From: Endomychus coccineus
Lineage: Eukaryota; Arthropoda; Insecta; Coleoptera; Endomychidae
Length of the DNA: 64,000 nucleotides
Direction of reading: 5' to 3'
NCBI GenBank assembly: GCA_958510875.1
Contig: OY294067.1
Coordinates: 235,518,361 to 235,582,360, forward strand
The position numbers and the translations under genes were made by a program. Positions 1 to 9,842 of this stretch are shown here, in pieces (within the stretch, counting starts at the first letter, position 1; every line of letters starts with the position of its first letter). The notes below the pieces were generated by a model. The model was not told where the DNA came from. It did no database searches and saw only the letters and a program-made list of their open reading frames with translations.

Positions 1-1
1 C

Positions 2-802
2 CTCACTATACTTTTTGCAGATGACTCGACGGTTTCTGATGATTGTGCTGACCTGGCTTGTGCAGAGGTGGCGTTTGACTGCATGCAAGAGATGGCAGCG
101 GAGTGGTTCTCGGGATGCGGGTTAGGTATGAATAGAGAAAAAACAAAGAAGATGATATTTAGTCTGAGACACTCTGATATCTCTAGCGTAAAGTTCCTTG
201 GTGTCTACCTCGATTCTAGACTTACCTGGAATGTCCAAATAAACTTTGTTGCAAAGCAGATCAGTAGAAATATATTTTTATTACGCAGATTGTCGTGCTC
301 GGTTTCTCCAAAGGTATTAAAAACTGCATATTTTTCTTTGTGTGAGTCAGTCATACGATATGGCATTTTAGTGTGGGGGAATTGCAGTGAATTTAATAGA
401 ATCTTTGGACTGCAGAGGAGGGCAATTCGTATTCTTGGTGGTGTCAGGTACCGTGACTGCTGCAAACATGTTTTTAGTAATTTAGGAATTCTCACGTTAC
501 CTGCTATTTTTATTCTTGAATGCTTATTATATGCACATAAAAATCAGAGTGCGGCGGAACTAAATAGTAATGTCCATTCCTATAACACCCGAACCAAGGA
601 TAATATCCATCTAGAATTTTTTAGATTGAGTAGGTCACAAAAGGCACCAAATTTCATTTGTTTTAAATATTTTAATAAACTTTCGCCTTCTCTAAGAAAT
701 TTACCTGGTAAAAAATTTAAAAATGTGATAAAATCATTTTTACTAAAAAACTGTATTTATAATTCTGAAGACTTCTTGAATCTTGAATTTAATTGTTCTT
801 AG
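2..802 (+). pseudogene. LINE reverse transcriptase, 3' part
   Basis: The reading frame is open from base 2, so the gene enters from outside the window. It begins with the RT catalytic box LTILFADDST (FADD at 14-25) and continues with the non-LTR thumb signature KFLGVYLDSRLTW and the C-terminal block IRYGILVWGNC...LQRRAIRILGG. This order is typical of Jockey/CR1-type retrotransposons, whose RT copies element RNA at a nicked chromosomal target. The upstream palm and the endonuclease lie off the window. The frame ends at a stop at 800-802, followed by a short 3' UTR. The visible part is unbroken, so this may be a fairly young copy. The exact clade is inferred. Confidence 0.88.
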
Positions 803-879
803 TCTAATTTTATATATATTATGTTATTTAAAAAGTAATTTTGTTCTCTGACGTATGTATATACTATGTATAAGACATC

Positions 880-901
880 AATAAACACTACTACTACTAC
901 A
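880..901 (+). repeat. LINE 3' tail: AATAAA plus (CTA)n
   Basis: An AATAAA at 880-885 is followed directly by a short CTA microsatellite. This is the usual form of a non-LTR retrotransposon 3' end and marks the right border of the LINE at position 1. Confidence 0.6.
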
Positions 902-2557
902 ACAAATATATCAACTAATTGTTACCATATTTGCTGCTCATAATATGAGAACACATGCAGTTTCCTCCATGTACCATGAATGAAGCAAAGAAAAGCCCAA
1001 ATGAAGTTTGCTGATTCCTGTTGCAGAATATCAACAGCTACGTTGATAATTATATTATCCGTTTACAACAATTTTGGGATAAATGACCGGGAAAAATAAA
1101 AATCATGTGTTCTCGGTTCTGCTCAACCCTCGTCCACTCGGGCAGGTTTCCTAAAAATTGTTGTTTTTTCCTATTCGTGGGCATTCATTTTTGCAATTCA
1201 ACAGGACTTTGGCCTGATAAAGCGCGAATTGAAGAAAACGCAGAATGAATACATTGATGGATTATGTTGAGATGGTAGTAAGTTCTTCGGTCAAACATAA
1301 CTTCACAATAATTCATCTAGTAGACCCCTCCCATATCAAGGACTTCCGAAATTAGTGGAACAAATACTTCAAGGAAGATGTAACTTAAGTAGAAAGATCT
1401 GACAGTCAGATCAATACCCACAAGTGCAAAATAACGCTTTTAATATCTCAAGGAAGTGGAGAAGGTTTTATGGAAGCCTAAGATTATATTGAAGAATTTT
1501 CAAAAATAATTTTATATCGGGCGGAAAAGTTCTGATTTTTGCGAAGAAAATGGAGCATATCAGAAAGGGTCATACATTTGTGGACCAAAAAGAAGAACCG
1601 GAGAATTTTTGGAGAGGCATTTTAGGTTGAGCTACCATTGAAAAAGATGACGATATTCAAATTTCAAATGTTTAGTTTTTAGTTTTACTTTTGCTCATTA
1701 ACTACATGTTATGCTTTCTTGTACCAGTTTTGGTAATGAAATTTTGGCAATTACAACATAGTCTCATTTAATTTAATACAAAAACAACCATGTCCATGTG
1801 ATATTTGACCTTCTGACCTCTTTTGACACTACCTGCAGTCAGTTGTTTCTTTATTATGGTGTTCCACGCCATCGTAAATTTCAGAATTCGACAGAAAATA
1901 TTTAAAAAAAGTGGAATAATTGTCTTGAACTTGTTATTTCTGACTGTCTTTGAAATCAGTGACTCAATTGTATTTGTGCGTACGGATTGAAACTTCTCTT
2001 ACTCACTCATAATAGAATTAAGAACTCAAGCAATGGTTCAATACAATACTAACTAAATGACACATCTTACTATACAAGCTACCGATAAAACAAGTTCGCT
2101 TTCCGCGCCCAATCGAATGAATATTAATGATGTATTGGAAGAAGTCAAGTAAGTATCCAAATAACAGGAAGTTATAAAGAATAACATAATCCCAAATAAG
2201 GCAGCTGGATTTATTTGATCGCAGCTTAGATTTTAATGCAATTATCCAAATAGACATAGTAAGCTAACTCATTTACAATTTTTGACCCCACCAGCGGAGT
2301 TAATCATGTTACCAAGGCTAGGAAAATAATTGATGTCAACTCTTACAGGTCAATGTCCCGATATCACCGATTAAAAAAATAAGGACCCTAATATAAAATA
2401 TCAAGCTGACTGCATACTTCTACAAATGAACACTACACTGAATAATACACTAGAAAAATTCTAAAATAAACTTTTATTATAAAAATAAAAGGAACACACA
2501 TTTCGCCAGAAAGTAGCTTCTTTGAGTAAACAATAGTATTTAAGCTTTCAACGATAT
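902..2557. other. AT-rich DNA, nothing recognised
   Basis: About 1.65 kb of AT-rich sequence with no long open frame and no protein motif I recognise on either strand. Confidence 0.5.
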
Positions 2558-3151
2558 TATAGTCCAGTCGCCAGAGGAAAAATTAGGGAAAAAAAATTAA
2601 GGTGTAAATTTGCAGTGTTTTTATACGTATTTTGGTATGCTGAAAACGGGAAAAATAGTGAAGAAATTCCTACAAGTTAGCTTCAAAAGTTAAGGGCATG
2701 TTTTGGCGCTTAAAAAGACGTATTTCATGTTTCTTGCGTTTAAAAATAAAACGGTGCCCAAATGGAAAAACATGTGGGAAAACAAATTGTAGAAAAAGTG
2801 AAGCGCATCGTTTGAGCTGAAGTAAAAGTTATTTTGAGCTTATGGTCTCGAGATATCAGCGCATATCGCTTTAAAAATGAAGGTGTAAATTTGGTATGTT
2901 TTTAATAGTATTTTGATGCATTGAAAGAGGGAAGAATAGGAAAAAAAATTCCTACGAGTTAGCTTCGAAAGTTACGGCCATGTTTGGCGCGAAAAAATAT
3001 GATTGTACTATTTTTTGCGTTTAAAAAGAAAACGGTGGCTCAAATGGTCCATTTAGTTGTTGATAGCATTAGTTAATGAACAATTTGTCATTTAACAAAT
3101 TAACAGAAAAATAAAATGACTCTAATCTGGAATATTTAGAAAACTTTTATT

Positions 3152-3592
3152 AAGCTATTGCGCGGCGACCGAATCAAGAAATTCCGTAACGAAAAATAAT
3201 GTAAGACCTAAACACCTAACATGTGTCAAATTAATTAATTAATTTGAAGTTTCTAAAAGTGAGAAATTTCGCTATTTTATACGAATGTTATAACACTCTA
3301 GCGCTTTAGACTCCGGGATTTTCACGTGGTCTATCGAAATTAGAAGGTTCGAATTATCTAAAAACATAATTGCATGAACTCCAGACGTCCTATGTAATTA
3401 GCTACGAACGAAATCATTTTGACATATGCCTCTAGGAGCTCGCTACGCGTCAGTTAGAGTTTATACGTTAGACGCGCGTAGCAGAGAGCTGAGAGTGCCT
3501 TTTTCTATTAAGCTATTGCATATATTGCATATAACTTCTATCGCGGGCTTTGAGCGCGGCGACCGAATCAAGAAATTCCGTAACGAAAAATA
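3152..3592 (+). repeat. Helentron-associated 5' repeat block
   Basis: A 38-bp motif (core GCGGCGACCGAATCAAGAAA) occurs at 3161-3199 and again at 3557-3592, just before the helicase coding end. Between them, 3300-3470 is a block (core TCGAAATTAGAAGGTTCGAA) that recurs at 63285-63450. The segment around 3508-3575 recurs inverted at 63868-63930. Their repeated presence next to the same element type suggests Helentron-associated noncoding sequence. Confidence 0.55.
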
Positions 3593-3596
3593 ACAG

Positions 3597-4509
3597 GAAC
3601 TCGTTTATGTTGCGCTCTCTCGGGTGACTAATATTGAAAAATTGTATATCACGACAAAAAACGATAATTCTACATTCAAGTTTTATAATAATCGAAGGCA
3701 AGCTGCATCGACTGTATCTTTGTTGCAAGAATTCAAAAGACTGCCTTCAAATGGTGTTCAGACGACAGCTCAAAGTGTCTTAGATTTCCTTAGTAATAGA
3801 AATGGCATTTCAATAATGACTTTCAATTGCCAAAGTCTAAATAGTCACAAATACGATTTACAAGATTCAGTTACGAGACAAACAAATGTGTTACTTCTTA
3901 CCGAATCTTGCATGGCGCATGATAATCCGATTGAAATACCTAATTTCAATTGTATTGTTCAATTCAAACGGGATACTGTTCCAAAATGTGGGGTAGCTAT
4001 TTACCAAAATAATAATAATGTAACTAATATTATGACTCCGAATATTGAAATAAATATTGCACACGTTAGCGATGTTGATGTTAGGCGCTCATTTTTTGGA
4101 GATATTTGTGCAATGGAAATGGCCTACACATAGTCATGGTAGCAATTTACATTTCTCCGAATCCAAAATTGGACGAGGTAGAGCATTTTATTCATCGCAC
4201 TTTATTGGAGTACACTCAAGAAGGGTCGAAAATACTTGGTACAAATGGTAATAAATTTCCACTTATCTTGGCTGGCGATTTCAACATCAACTCCGCTGAT
4301 GAAAAATCAGAGCGGTTGACAACTTTTCTTTCGGAAAAATTGAATTTGAAAATGAATAATGATCCACAAGAATCCACAACAAAATATGAGACCACCATTG
4401 ACGCGGTATTTTCCAGATATTTAGAGGATATCAAGTCTCAAACTTATGTCTTTCATTTCAGTTATTCAGTTACCGTAAACCTATAGTTTCAATGATAACA
4501 AATTCCTGA
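3597..4509 (+). pseudogene. Helentron helicase end fused to APE-like endonuclease
   Basis: The frame starts just after a stop with QELVYVALSRVTNIEKLY. The YVALSRVT part is motif VI of PIF1-family helicases, as found at the C-terminus of Helitron Rep-helicases. About 55 residues later an endonuclease/exonuclease/phosphatase domain follows: TFNCQSLNSH, LLTES, YISPN, LAGDFNIN and TTIDAVF. A helicase followed by an APE-like endonuclease is the arrangement of the Helentron subgroup. There is a frameshift near 4130 and another near 4465; the probable end is the stop at 4507-4509. All of Rep and most of the helicase are missing, cut at the repeat junction at 3592. Confidence 0.82.
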
Positions 4510-4729
4510 ATAACCTACATGTATTGTAAGATAATAAAAATATTTTAAACGATATTATCTTCTCATTTATTCAATAAAAGAAAAAAAATTGTTTTCTTAT
4601 CGGCCACCACGCTCAAAAAGTGTAACTTGAATTAATATCAAAGAAAAAACTTGAATTAAAATATCAAAGAAAAAAAAATACTGCATAAATTTAAAAAAAT
4701 AAATAATTATAATTGCATAAGTTGAGAAA

Positions 4730-4772
4730 AAATGCTATGCAATAGCTTTACCGCGGCAGTCCCCGAGTGCCA
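4730..4772 (+). repeat. Helentron-type terminal sequence
   Basis: TGCTATGCAATAGCTTTACC followed by a GC-rich stretch ending CCGAGTGCCA. The same sequence occurs on the opposite strand at 63024-63070. Its place about 220 bp after the endonuclease stop, and its recurrence beside other Helentron-type repeats, suggest it is the element's 3' end. Confidence 0.5.
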
Positions 4773-5646
4773 AACGTATTTTTTTTTGTTAATTCGTTAA
4801 CTAAAAAATTGTTTATTAACTGATTATATTAACAAATAATTGAAAAATGGACATCAAATTCGTGTTTAGAAAGTCCAAATTATCCAAAAATAACTCTAAT
4901 CTCGAATATTTAGGAAATTTAGATTTTTTTTTAATTTGTCAATTAACTAATTGTTTATTTATCAACGAATTATTGTTAGCATTGGATAAACACTAGGGTG
5001 GGGCGAAAAAATTGTAGAAAAAGTGAGAACGCATTGTTCGAGCCGAAGTAGAAGTCATTTTGAGGTTATGGTCTTGAGATATAAGCAAAATACTGTTTTT
5101 TTAAGGGAATCCAAAAATTTTTTTTTTCATTCGAATATTGACCAAAAAAATATTCTATTCAAATGGAAAGATGGTATTTATTATACACTTTCTACAGTGT
5201 TTTTCTTTCATTTTAGTTCCAGACTGTAACCACAAAATTACTTCTATTTTGGCTCAAACGATGCGTTTTCACCTTTTGTACTATTTGTTCCTCCACATGT
5301 TTTTCCATTGGGGCCACCGTTTTCTTTTTAAACGCAAAAAATATGAAAATCGTCTTTTTTTGCCCCAAAAAAATGGTCGTAATTTTTGAAGCTAACTCGT
5401 AGGAATTTTTCCACTATTTTTCTCGTTTTCAGGGCATCAAAATACTTACAAAACATACCAAATTCATACCTCCATTTTTTAAGCGATATGCGCTGGATTT
5501 CGTTCCCCTAGCGACTGTACTATACTAGCTACAGGCATATACATGAAGAGAAAATGACCAAGGCGGCTGACTTAAAGAATGGGAATTCAGACTGTTCACA
5601 GCTAATTTACGGATTGCAAGAACACAAGTAGTTGCTTACACTAATA

Positions 5647-6803
5647 GTCTAGGAGCCAGAGCGATATTGATGGTCTGAACATTAACCCGATGGCACTACG
5701 GTTTATCGTTAGAGAACGGTTCAATGACCAATTCATCTCACAGACCGAATTTTCCCCGGCTGCTAAATCTCGAGATACAGCATCCGCATTTTTTTTTTTT
5801 TTGACTGGAGGATAATCCGAAAATTGACTGCAAGTTAACCCTCCCAAACCTGGTGGAAAATGTTCATTGGTGTTGGCAATTGTTAACATACACTATGCCA
5901 TCGAAAGTTATCGGTCCGTTTCCGAGTAATTGGCCATTATTTGGACCAAAAAATTTTTTTTTTCACTTTGTGGCTAAAACTTGCGGGTTACAAGATAACA
6001 TGATGGCACCATGTTAAATAACTTATTGGAGGTCAAATAAAGATTTAAAATTATTGTCATTACTCCTTGCCTATTCGAACCTCCCAAAACCCCCTAAAAC
6101 CACCCTCCAAAACAAAACAAAACAGAAACAAAAAAACTGCCGTTTCGATTTTAAACCCAGCCAGAATCTCAAAAATTTACTAATTTATGATAAAATTGAT
6201 CATATTATCCATCTTATTCAAATTTTTTTTGGGGGTGGTTTTAGGGGATTTTGGGGAGTTTAAATAGACAAGGAGTGATGGCAATAACTTTAAATCTTTA
6301 TTTGACCTCCAATAAAGTTATTTAACATGGTGCCATCATGTTATCTTGTAACCTGCAAATTTTAGCCACAAAATGAAAAAAATAAACATTTTTAGTCCAA
6401 ATAATGGCCAATTACTCGGAAATGGACCGATAACTTTTGATGGCATAGGGTGTATTAACAATTGCCAACACCAATGAACATTTTCCACCAGGTTTGGGAG
6501 GGTTAACTAGCAGTCCATTTTCAGTCCATATTTAACTGGTTGACCTGATAAACGGGCACGATAAAAAATTATGACACATGGTGGAAGTGTATAAGAATGG
6601 CATGCTTTTCAAGTAACCGAAACTTGGAAAGGGTTAACCTCCAGTCAAAAATGAAAAAAAATGCGGATGCTGTATCTCGAGATCTAGCAGCCGGGGAAAA
6701 TTCGGTCTGTGAGATGAATTGTTCATTGAACCGTCCTCTAACGATAAACCATAGTGCCATCGGGTTAATGTTCAGACCATCAATATCGCTCTGGCTCCTA
6801 GAC
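5647..6803. mobile_element. Foldback element, about 1.16 kb
   Basis: Two long inverted arms (about 5647-6130 and 6230-6803) begin GTCTAGGAGCCAGAGCGATA and are flanked by TA on both sides. Pairing continues almost to the centre near 6165, with poly-T/poly-A differences and roughly 100 bp of extra sequence in the right arm at about 6508-6620. Open frames on the two arms are mirror translations of the same DNA and are not genes. It is probably a non-autonomous Tc1/mariner-type foldback, inferred only from the TA flanks. Confidence 0.7.
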
Positions 6804-7393
6804 TATAAGGTTGTTTATGTGGGAAGAGATTAAGAAACAGGAATATAAGTAATCTTTCTGATTGTCAAGTAAAAGATTAATGTACTTATATGTATTAATG
6901 TCTGAGTATTCTGAGTTATGTACAACATCATCTACCACATGTAAGATTTCAAATGTTTAAAAAAATTTGTGGCCCGTCTCTAACAAATATGTGGCATAAT
7001 GAGAGTCAGTTTTGTTATTTCTATACTCCGAAAATAATCACTGAAGACCTACCACTTTTACATATATAAAAGTTCAGACAAGATCCAAAATTCAACTTAC
7101 AGACTCCACATTTCACTCCCTTTTCGGACTCGTTAATATTATTTATCAAATGTTGGACCTAGTGTGTTAGTGCTTTTGAAAGAAGTAGTTAAATTTATAT
7201 TGTTGAATTCACGTTTTATATAATTTGAAATTTTACCAAAGTATGTAATGCTGCAATAATTTTCTGATTCATTGATATTTAGAGGGGAAATTTTCTTGAA
7301 TAGCAATATTATATTCCTTCTTCTTACATACTACATTCAAATAAATCATAAAAAGTACATCCAATAACTTTAATAATATCTGTAAATCATTGA
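6804..7393. other. AT-rich DNA, nothing recognised
   Basis: No coding signal found. The next feature, a degraded PLE, becomes readable at about 7.4 kb. Confidence 0.4.
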
Positions 7394-8097
7394 AGGAAAA
7401 ATACTGTTATTCCCTGAGAGCAGATAAAGGAAATTCCTTCGTAATTATGGACACAGAGGCTTATCGCAAATCGGTAAATACCTCGTTGAATGTTGGTCGC
7501 TATGAACAGACTACCAGGAGCCCTTTATCTAGATGCGTTGAATTAGTAAATCATTCCTAAAATCGTGTGCCGCTGTAATATCCGATAATCTAAAATACAG
7601 ACTTATACTTTCAGATCCTAATCTTCCTAAACTCTATAAGTGTATAGCTTACTTAAGATTCATAAACCGGGTAATGCCATAAGACCAATCGTTTGAAACA
7701 TTATTTGTCCCACGCGTATAACATATCAAAATGGTTAAGTAATTTAATTTAAGATTGCAAACTTGAACCTGGTCATACTCTCGTTTCGATTTATGCTACT
7801 TCACTATTTAAAAATACCACAATATCTGAGTCGAACATTGTTTTCAAATATCAATACCTCGATACAAACTGCACAGAATACGTGATCATTACGTTTATAG
7901 CGCAAACTTATTTCACTTTCAACAAAAACCACTATAAAGAAGCGGATGTGCAATGGGCAATCCACTCTCTCCTTTTTTGGCCAATATTATTCTAAGCGAC
8001 CTTGAAACCTCCTTAAAATCAAAACAACATCAGTTTTCAAATGTTTGGAGATATGTTGATGATATTTTCTCAATTATAAGTAAAAATCTTGATTTAC
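7394..8097 (+). pseudogene. PLE reverse transcriptase, first segment
   Basis: Penelope-like RT is readable in pieces. Near 7420 comes LRADKGNSFVIMDTEAYRK, the N-terminal ADKG block of PLE RTs. Near 7615-7740 are decayed copies of the LPKLY...RPIV block. At 7949-8097 come MGNPLSPFLANI and WRYVDDIFSI, which contain the catalytic YVDD. Many stops and frameshifts lie between. The protein would have primed and copied element RNA. At 8098 the coding is cut by a solo LTR and resumes at 9742. Confidence 0.85.
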
Positions 8098-9741
8098 TGT
8101 TAATTTAACTCTTATGAGTTTATTCTTTAATTATGATTTGAATTAATTTGAATATTGATTTGAATATTTCAATGTTTTGAATTTTACCGGCTAGTTTTTA
8201 TTTGTATTTTAATTCTTATGTTTGTTTTGATTTGAATAATCCAATGATTTGAATAATGAACTTTTACCTTTTTATTTTATATCTATGGAATTAAACACAA
8301 GGTTCATTGAATGCTAACTTTTAATATTTAAATTTCTAGGACTCTAATTTATCTCGGGTATTAACTTCTACAATGTTGTGTTCAAATAGATCTATGATCT
8401 AACCTCAAAATGATTATTTCGATTTATCTTTGTTTACAAAGTTATAATCTACAATCTTCCTTTCAGATTTACAGACAGATAATAATACAATGGAGAAATA
8501 ATAAATAAACTTACGTTTAGTTTATATCCAAGAATATGTTTAAAATGTAGGCAATGTTCACTTAGCTTGATTTTCTTATTAATTTGATAATTCACTTTAC
8601 CCGTAGGTACACAATTTCTCTGCTATAAACAAATCACAGGTGAACAATGTGGTTACTTCTTTAGAAATCAGGAACTGTTGATAATTGTTAACTTGTCTTA
8701 TTCTTTTTCAAAAGATATAAAACCTTAAATGATGTATTGGAACGTTGTCGAAGACTAACTATTATACGATGCTACTTGTGAATTATGGTTATAATAACTT
8801 TTAAAAACTTTGTTCGAAGACTGGGAACACTACTTGACTTGTATAAATTACTTATTTGCTTCGGTTACTTTCAACCTTACGAAGCTACTGGAACACTTGT
8901 GTTCACCGATGTTTATCCAATAATCTAAGGTTATGGAAATCTTTTGAGTAGCTTGAGTATCTTGACTCTTCAGATGTTGATGGCTAACTAACTTGGCTTG
9001 TCTTCAGATCCTCTTATAGGCCTTCAAAACCGACGCTAAGTATTTTCAAAATTAACCAATGAGGTGCTTAGTTTACCTATCAAGAATGCTTTGTTGATTG
9101 TTGCAAACTGACAGAACTATCACATTGTTACTACACTGTCGTCTATAAAATCGCCTCGACCAATCAGAACTTAGTATTCTTTAAATTTTTAATTATTGGA
9201 GATTTTCATCTTATTTTAAATGATGATGATTCCTTCTTTTTAAATTCATATTGCCTACATTTTTCCACACACTTTGGTATAAGATAACCTATGATTAGGT
9301 TATTATTAATATGATTATTCCTATAATTATTATAAATTTGACAGTTGCCATTATTAAAAACTAATACATAATATAACATATCAATAACATTTCTTTAACA
9401 TTATATAACTCAAATTTACTGATCCTAACTTATATCTATAACATTTTTCAATAGTTTGTGCTATCTCATGATAGTTTTTGTAATCATTATAATTATGATT
9501 TCTGTCTTCGTAACACTGTACGTTTATTCACTTTCACTGAAGTTCTTGTTCTATACTTTTATTCTAATTACATTGTTGTTTATCATGTTTTACATTGTTC
9601 ATTATATTATACTAACTATTATTTAACTTTTAACATTGTATTTAATTCCATATAATATCTTTTTATTATTCTTTTCTTATTTTCAATGTTCGGTAAGTTC
9701 TAATTTTATCATTTTATTGTTTAGGAAATGAAATCATAACG
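8098..9741 (-). mobile_element. Solo LTR inserted in a PLE (copy 1)
   Basis: This 1,644-bp block is related over its length, in inverted orientation, to 44902-46522. On its own strand it should start TGTTATGATT and end AACA; the first base here has mutated (CGTTATGATT). It is flanked by TTAC on the left and TTAT on the right, a probable 4-bp target duplication. Removing the block and one duplicate rejoins the PLE frame (DLL...NSDKQLSFLDI). A TATA-like element lies mid-way. No gag, pol or second LTR is present, so I call it a solo LTR, probably Gypsy-type by its 4-bp duplication. Confidence 0.68.
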
Positions 9742-9842
9742 TTATTTGAACACGTTTAATAGCCAATTTGATTCACTAAAATTCAGATAAGCAGCTTTCT
9801 TTTCTTGATATTAACATTATAAAAAATGGTAATCACTTGGAA
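9742..9842 (+). pseudogene. PLE reverse transcriptase, second segment
   Basis: Coding resumes right after the LTR: NSDKQLSFLDINIIKNGNHL matches the RT block after YVDD (usually QLPFLD-type). The reading stops at about 9842, where a different sequence beginning TGTAACGGGTCGCC intervenes. The rest of the same PLE reappears at about 12.64 kb. Confidence 0.75.

Larger units (their letters stand above)
2558..5524. mobile_element. Foldback element with TATAGT[A/C]CAGTCGC ends
   Basis: The left end reads TATAGTCCAGTCGC and the right end, read inward on the other strand, TATAGTACAGTCGC. Internal blocks recur: roughly 2585-2770 is repeated directly at 2880-3060, and the same block appears inverted at about 5210-5480. 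Block 2780-2860 recurs directly at 4995-5080. These noncoding inverted arms suggest a TA-targeting foldback or MITE-like element. The Helentron remnant at about 3.15-4.77 kb sits in its middle, so the Helentron probably inserted into it. No transposase of its own is visible. Confidence 0.6.

Noticed and set aside
5641..5889. Open frames on both arms of the foldback (also 6597-6833) with near-identical peptides
   Set aside because: They are mirror translations of inverted noncoding arms, with no start context, no domain and no match to a family.
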